This document shows positions 60,166-64,000 of a stretch of DNA of 64,000 nt, in pieces. Position numbers and translations under genes: made by a program. The stretch is taken from NCBI GenBank assembly GCA_965215945.1, contig CBDCFC010000002.1, positions 35,436 to 99,435 on the forward strand, given 5' to 3'. The stretch's first letter is position 1; each line of letters begins with the position of its first letter. The DNA is from JAHEKD01 sp965215945 (GTDB taxonomy: Bacteria > Pseudomonadota > Gammaproteobacteria > Arenicellales > JAHEKD01). The notes beneath the pieces were generated by a model. The model was not told the DNA's origin, did no database searches, and worked only from the letters and a program-made list of their open reading frames with translations.

Positions 60166-61317
60166 ATGAAAGTATTGCACGTGGTTCCTACTTACTGGCC
60201 GGCTACACGCTACGGTGGACCCATATATTCTGTGCATGGACTTTGTGCGGCGTTAGCTAAAAAAAAGGTGTCTGTTACAGTATTTACGACAAGTGTGGAT
60301 GGAAATACTAATAGTAATGTTGTGCATGCAAAGCTTTATCAAAAGGACGGTGTTCAAATCTATTATTTCGAATCCAAAATTTTAAGGCGGATCTATTTTT
60401 CCATACAACTAAAGCGAATGTTGGAGCAAAGTATTAACGAGTTCGATTTAGTACATTTACATTCTATTTTTTTATACCCGACCAATATTGCAGCTCGTAT
60501 TGCTGCCAACAATAGGGTCCCATATATTCTTTCGCCTCGTGGGATGTTGGAGAAAGCACTCATTAAAAATAAATCACCAGTGGTGAAAAGTCTTTGGTTA
60601 AAAATGTTTGAAAGAAAAACCCTTGAACAAGCTGGTTTATTGCATTTGACATCCAATCATGAACGTAAAGAGCTAAATCACTTTAAATATCTCTTTCCTA
60701 AAACTTTGGTTATACCTAATGGAGTTGATCAACTTCTGCACGATACTATTGAGAGAAATAACATAGATGTTTTTCAGGTGCTTTTTATAGGTCGCCTTAA
60801 TTGGAAAAAGCAGATTAATAAACTAATAGAGGCAGTAATGCTTCTAAATTCTGAGCTTAGATTAGTTATTGCCGGTAATGATGAAGATAACTATAAAACC
60901 AACTTGCAACAATTAACTGACCAGTTGATGAGCGATGATAATAGTAATATCGAAGTTGATTTCGTTGGGGCAAAGCAGGGGCAAGAAAAAAATGATTTAT
61001 TTTTGAGTTCTAATGTTATGGTTTTACCGTCTTTATCAGAAAACTTTGGCAATACAGTTATCGAATCATTGGCGTTTGGCTGTCCGGTTATTGTAACGCC
61101 CGAAGTCGGGGCAAGTGAAGTAGTTAGAAAAGCCGATGCCGGTTTAATAACTGATGGTACAGCTGCGGATATTGCGCGAAAAATTATCTATATTAAAGAA
61201 CATCCTGAGCAGGCGGCTGAAATGGGAAGAAACGGAATTCAGGAAATCAAAGAAAACTATCAATGGCCGAAAATTGCTGATTCGATGATTGCTGCTTATG
61301 AGGAGTTAATCACATAA
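60166..61317 (+). CDS. GT4 glycosyltransferase
   Basis: A GT-B fold enzyme, 383 residues. The N-terminal half starts VLHVVPTYWPATRYGGPIYS and contains HLHSIFLYPTNIAARIA and SPRGMLEKALIKNKS. The C-terminal half has VLFIGRLNWKKQINKLIEA and the donor-binding ENFGNTVIESLAFGCPVIVT with the EX7E pattern. This matches GT4 enzymes that use UDP- or GDP-sugars for exopolysaccharide. It lies 16 bases after the polymerase-like gene and one base before the carbamoyltransferase gene. Confidence 0.88.
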   Translation: MKVLHVVPTYWPATRYGGPIYSVHGLCAALAKKKVSVTVFTTSVDGNTNSNVVHAKLYQKDGVQIYYFESKILRRIYFSIQLKRMLEQSINEFDLVHLHSIFLYPTNIAARIAANNRVPYILSPRGMLEKALIKNKSPVVKSLWLKMFERKTLEQAGLLHLTSNHERKELNHFKYLFPKTLVIPNGVDQLLHDTIERNNIDVFQVLFIGRLNWKKQINKLIEAVMLLNSELRLVIAGNDEDNYKTNLQQLTDQLMSDDNSNIEVDFVGAKQGQEKNDLFLSSNVMVLPSLSENFGNTVIESLAFGCPVIVTPEVGASEVVRKADAGLITDGTAADIARKIIYIKEHPEQAAEMGRNGIQEIKENYQWPKIADSMIAAYEELIT

Positions 61318-61318
61318 A

Positions 61319-63067
61319 ATGGCTAACATACTCGGCATTAATGCCTATCATGCTGATGCCTCCGCATGTGTTTTGAAAGAAGGCAAACTTGTCTTTGCGA
61401 TTGAAGAAGAACGCTTAAATAGAATCAAACACTGGGCAGGATTTCCAGTTGAGTCGATAAAAACCTGTCTAAAATATTCTAATTTACAACTTGACGATAT
61501 TGATTTTATTGCTTTTAATTCAAACCCTTATACTAACCTGGCAAAAAAGATATTTTACGTGCTCAAAAATCAGCGTTCAGTTGATTTTGTCAGATCGAGG
61601 TTAAAAAACACCCGAACTCGTTTAAATGCAGAATCTGATTTTGAGCAGCATTTTCCTAGAATAGATGTTAAATCCAAGTTTAGGAAAATAGAACATCATC
61701 ATGCCCATCTGGCTTCAGCTTATTTTGCATCCAACTTTAATCAAGCTTGTGTATTATCAGTTGATGGTTTTGGGGATTTTTCCAGTGCTGCATGGGGATA
61801 CGCACAAAGTAACGATATTAATATTACCGGCTATGTCAACTATCCCCATTCGTTAGGCATTTTTTATCAGGCTATCACACAATATCTGGGTTTTAAGCAT
61901 TATGGCGATGAATACAAAGTTATGGGCATGGCGGCGTATGGGAATCCAGTTTATGTCGAGCTGCTCCAGCATCTTTGCATTTATAATCGCTCTGGGAAAT
62001 TTGAACTTGATCTGAACTATTTCCTTCATCACACCAATCAATCAAGCTACGGTTTTGAGTCCGGGCAGCCGGTGTGCAGTGATTTTTTTAGTTCAAAGTT
62101 AGTAGAATTGCTTGGACCAGCAAGAGGCTCGGATGAAGCTATCGAACAACATCACCAAGACCTAGCTCGTTCTGCACAAATCATTTACGAAAGAGCCTTT
62201 TTTAATTTATGTAATCGCATCTTTGAAAAGCATCAATCTGCAAACCTGGCGTTGGCTGGAGGTTGTGCGATGAATTCTCTTGCCAATGGTGATATTACTA
62301 AACAAACTCCGTTTAAACAGGTTTATATCCAGGCAGCAGCTGGTGATGCTGGGGGAGCACTTGGCGCAGCTTTTGCTGTGGCAATTGAACAAGGTGTTAA
62401 TAAAAAACAATTAAAAATGCCGCATGCTTATTGGGGCCCTTCGTTTACTGATAGCCAGTATCAGCAATATATTCAAGATTATTCATCTCAATTTGCACAA
62501 GCAGGTTGCACTATTGAACTGATAGAAGATTCAGATGAGTTATGTTCCAATGTTGCTAAAGTAATTACCCGAGGAAAGGTGGTAGGCTGGTTTCAAGGAG
62601 CAGTTGAGTGGGGGCCACGTGCATTAGGTAATCGTTCAATTTTGGCCGATCCAAGACGTTCTGATATGCAGGATGTATTAAATCTTAAAATAAAGCGGCG
62701 AGAATCGTTTCGCCCCTTTGCACCATCTATATTACTTGATCATAGCGCCGACTGGTTTGAGCAAGATAGTGAAGTCCCTTTTATGGGACAGGTGTTTATG
62801 ATTAAAGAAGAGAAAAGGTCTTTAATTCCTGCTGTCACTCATGTTGATGGTAGTGGGCGCCTGCAAACGGTAAGTCCGCAAACTAATGAGTTATATTATT
62901 CGCTGATCAGCAAATTCTACGAGTTAACTGATGTTCCTATTCTTTTGAACACCTCTTTTAATGAGAATGAACCAATTGTTTGTCATCCGGGTGAGGCGAT
63001 AGAATGTTTTTTACGCACGAAAATGGATTATCTGGTGTTGGGTAATAATATCGTTAGCCGAGTTTGA
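61319..63067 (+). CDS. Carbamoyltransferase (NodU/CmcH/TobZ family)
   Basis: Transfers a carbamoyl group from carbamoyl phosphate onto a hydroxyl, here probably of a sugar of the glycan. The N-terminal half is a Kae1-like carbamoyl-adenylate domain: ILGINAYHADASACVLKEGK at residues 4-23, EHHHAHLASAYFAS near 124, SVDGFGDFSSAAWGYA and LALAGGCAMNSLANG near 313. The C-terminal half shows VVGWFQGAVEWGPRALGNRS near 420 and the DVPILLNTSFNENEPIVC tail. Length 582 is normal. Its end overlaps the convergent glycosyltransferase by 14 bases. Confidence 0.92.
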   Translation: MANILGINAYHADASACVLKEGKLVFAIEEERLNRIKHWAGFPVESIKTCLKYSNLQLDDIDFIAFNSNPYTNLAKKIFYVLKNQRSVDFVRSRLKNTRTRLNAESDFEQHFPRIDVKSKFRKIEHHHAHLASAYFASNFNQACVLSVDGFGDFSSAAWGYAQSNDINITGYVNYPHSLGIFYQAITQYLGFKHYGDEYKVMGMAAYGNPVYVELLQHLCIYNRSGKFELDLNYFLHHTNQSSYGFESGQPVCSDFFSSKLVELLGPARGSDEAIEQHHQDLARSAQIIYERAFFNLCNRIFEKHQSANLALAGGCAMNSLANGDITKQTPFKQVYIQAAAGDAGGALGAAFAVAIEQGVNKKQLKMPHAYWGPSFTDSQYQQYIQDYSSQFAQAGCTIELIEDSDELCSNVAKVITRGKVVGWFQGAVEWGPRALGNRSILADPRRSDMQDVLNLKIKRRESFRPFAPSILLDHSADWFEQDSEVPFMGQVFMIKEEKRSLIPAVTHVDGSGRLQTVSPQTNELYYSLISKFYELTDVPILLNTSFNENEPIVCHPGEAIECFLRTKMDYLVLGNNIVSRV

Positions 63068-64000
63068 GTTTGTGGCCAGATAAAAGTCTATCCCAACTGT
63101 CGATCATGATTGTTTTTGAAAAGTATTTAGTGTAAGTCGTAAAAGCTCGTTGTTTCCATTCGTCTAATAATTCCGGTGCCTCAGCGTATTGAATTAAATT
63201 ATTTGCCATTTCATCAAGATTATTGTCAGTCAAATTTACGCCAACATTGTATTGTTCAATCCAATAACTAATCGCAGAGTCTGCAGGGCCATGAAAAAGC
63301 ACCGGTCTGCCGACTGCCAATGAGCCGAAAAACTTCGATGGCACAACGATTCCTGACCATTCATCTTTGAGACTAACGAGATGTATGTCAGCAGATGTTA
63401 ATCTATCTTGTAAGTCCTCAATCTTGGCAAAAGGCAAAATTTTTATATTAATGTCATCATCAGTGACTTGAGATTGGAATTCTTTGAATCGATTTCCAGA
63501 TGAGGCAAAAGCAAAAATTATACCAGGGTCCTTTGCTCTTAAATACCTCGCTAGCTTTAGGAATAAAGAATATTGATGTGCCTGACCCTGATTGCCCGAA
63601 TACAACAGGACTAACTTGGCATCACCAAATAATTCTTTCCTGTTTTCAGCGTTTATGGCCGGCAGTGATTCGGGTTCAATTAGCGCCCACGGTACAAGAG
63701 TGGACCGAGTTGCTTTGTGTTGATATTTGTTTAAGCGTTGTTGCATACAAGTACCGATATCAACCATGATATCGACAAAACCATATAGAAATTTGAAAAC
63801 TGGTTTACTTAAAAAATGACACGTCCTGTGCAATATGTTGTTTCTACTGTTTGCGATAACAGCCTCCGGGTAAAGATCAAAACACCAATGAACAATTTTT
63901 GTTTTAGGCGAAATCAGTTTCAACAAGGGAAATAAAAACTGTGAAAATTGAGGGTCAGTGCCGATGATAAAAAAGTCGGGCTTGGAAGAAAAACTTGTTT
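63054..64000 (-). CDS. GT4 glycosyltransferase (5' end beyond window)
   Basis: The frame stays open to the right edge, so the gene continues outside. Read past its first in-window start (TTG 63926) the upstream codons give SKPDFFIIGTDPQFSQFLFP, which is family-like N-terminal sequence. It then shows VHWCFDLYPEAVI, LLYSGNQGQAHQYSLFLKL (start of the donor domain) and SLKDEWSGIVVPSKFFGSLA with VGRPVLFHG. This resembles the WbuB/CapM-type GT4 group. It is on the minus strand, convergent with the carbamoyltransferase, so it belongs to another transcript. Confidence 0.85.
   Translation of the reverse strand, partial: TSFSSKPDFFIIGTDPQFSQFLFPLLKLISPKTKIVHWCFDLYPEAVIANSRNNILHRTCHFLSKPVFKFLYGFVDIMVDIGTCMQQRLNKYQHKATRSTLVPWALIEPESLPAINAENRKELFGDAKLVLLYSGNQGQAHQYSLFLKLARYLRAKDPGIIFAFASSGNRFKEFQSQVTDDDINIKILPFAKIEDLQDRLTSADIHLVSLKDEWSGIVVPSKFFGSLAVGRPVLFHGPADSAISYWIEQYNVGVNLTDNNLDEMANNLIQYAEAPELLDEWKQRAFTTYTKYFSKTIMIDSWDRLLSGHKLKLG

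Noticed and set aside
1..64000. CRISPR arrays, tRNA or rRNA genes
   Set aside because: No regularly spaced direct repeats and no cloverleaf or rRNA-like sequence were seen on either strand by eye.

Overview
The window is a 64 kb chromosomal stretch of a gammaproteobacterium with moderately AT-rich DNA. The evidence is the gene content and order: rnc-era-recO, then pheA-hisC-tyrA-aroA-cmk-rpsA-ihfB-lapA, then mfd, ispD/ispF, trxB, ftsK-lolA-rarA-crcB-serS. The genus cannot be fixed from the sequence alone. Both outermost genes run off the window: rnc lacks its 5' end on the left, and a glycosyltransferase on the minus strand lacks its 5' end on the right. I see no tRNA, rRNA or CRISPR array.

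Region 1 (1-11.4 kb) is housekeeping: RNase III, Era and RecO; a convergent yggX; an A-type Fe-S carrier with an unusual C-terminal cysteine spacing; a tightly coupled aromatic amino acid operon with many stop/start overlaps; then S1, IHF-beta, LapA and a small secreted ComEA-like helix-hairpin-helix protein closed by a clear intrinsic terminator.

Region 2 (11.4-30.8 kb) is a lipopolysaccharide/O-antigen locus. It makes nucleotide sugars (ugd, a UDP-glucuronate 4-epimerase, rmlB, rmlA), heptose precursors (a kinase-only hldE part, hldD), an ABC-type O-polysaccharide exporter (wzm, wzt with C-terminal sugar-binding domain) and seven glycosyltransferase domains in five proteins. It ends in a wbpV-wbpL-wbpM-like trio for starting the chain on undecaprenyl phosphate. 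From memory of Pseudomonas aeruginosa, its O-antigen genes lie in the same place, between ihfB and wbpM.

Region 3 (30.8-46.6 kb) is housekeeping broken by an accessory patch. mtnP and mfd converge. ispD and ispF are separated by an IS1111-type insertion sequence (12-bp subterminal inverted repeats). Its transposase is split by a -1 shift at a slippery A-run, and its long 3' noncoding part could encode a guide RNA. Beyond ispF lies a small orphan protein with a caspase/CHAT-like His-Cys pair, surrounded by hairpin-forming dispersed repeats. Then come smrA-trxB, divergent from ftsK-lolA-rarA-crcB-serS.

Region 4 (46.6-64 kb) is a second, separate surface-polysaccharide cluster of the Wza/Wzc/Wzy type: a secreted protein of unknown family, an outer-membrane beta-barrel, a polysaccharide export protein without a lipobox, a Wzc-type tyrosine autokinase, a small unknown membrane-anchored protein, two polymerase/ligase-like membrane proteins, a UDP-xylose synthase, an AsnB-type amidotransferase, several glycosyltransferases and a carbamoyltransferase. 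No flippase or priming transferase for this cluster is seen; they may lie beyond the right edge.
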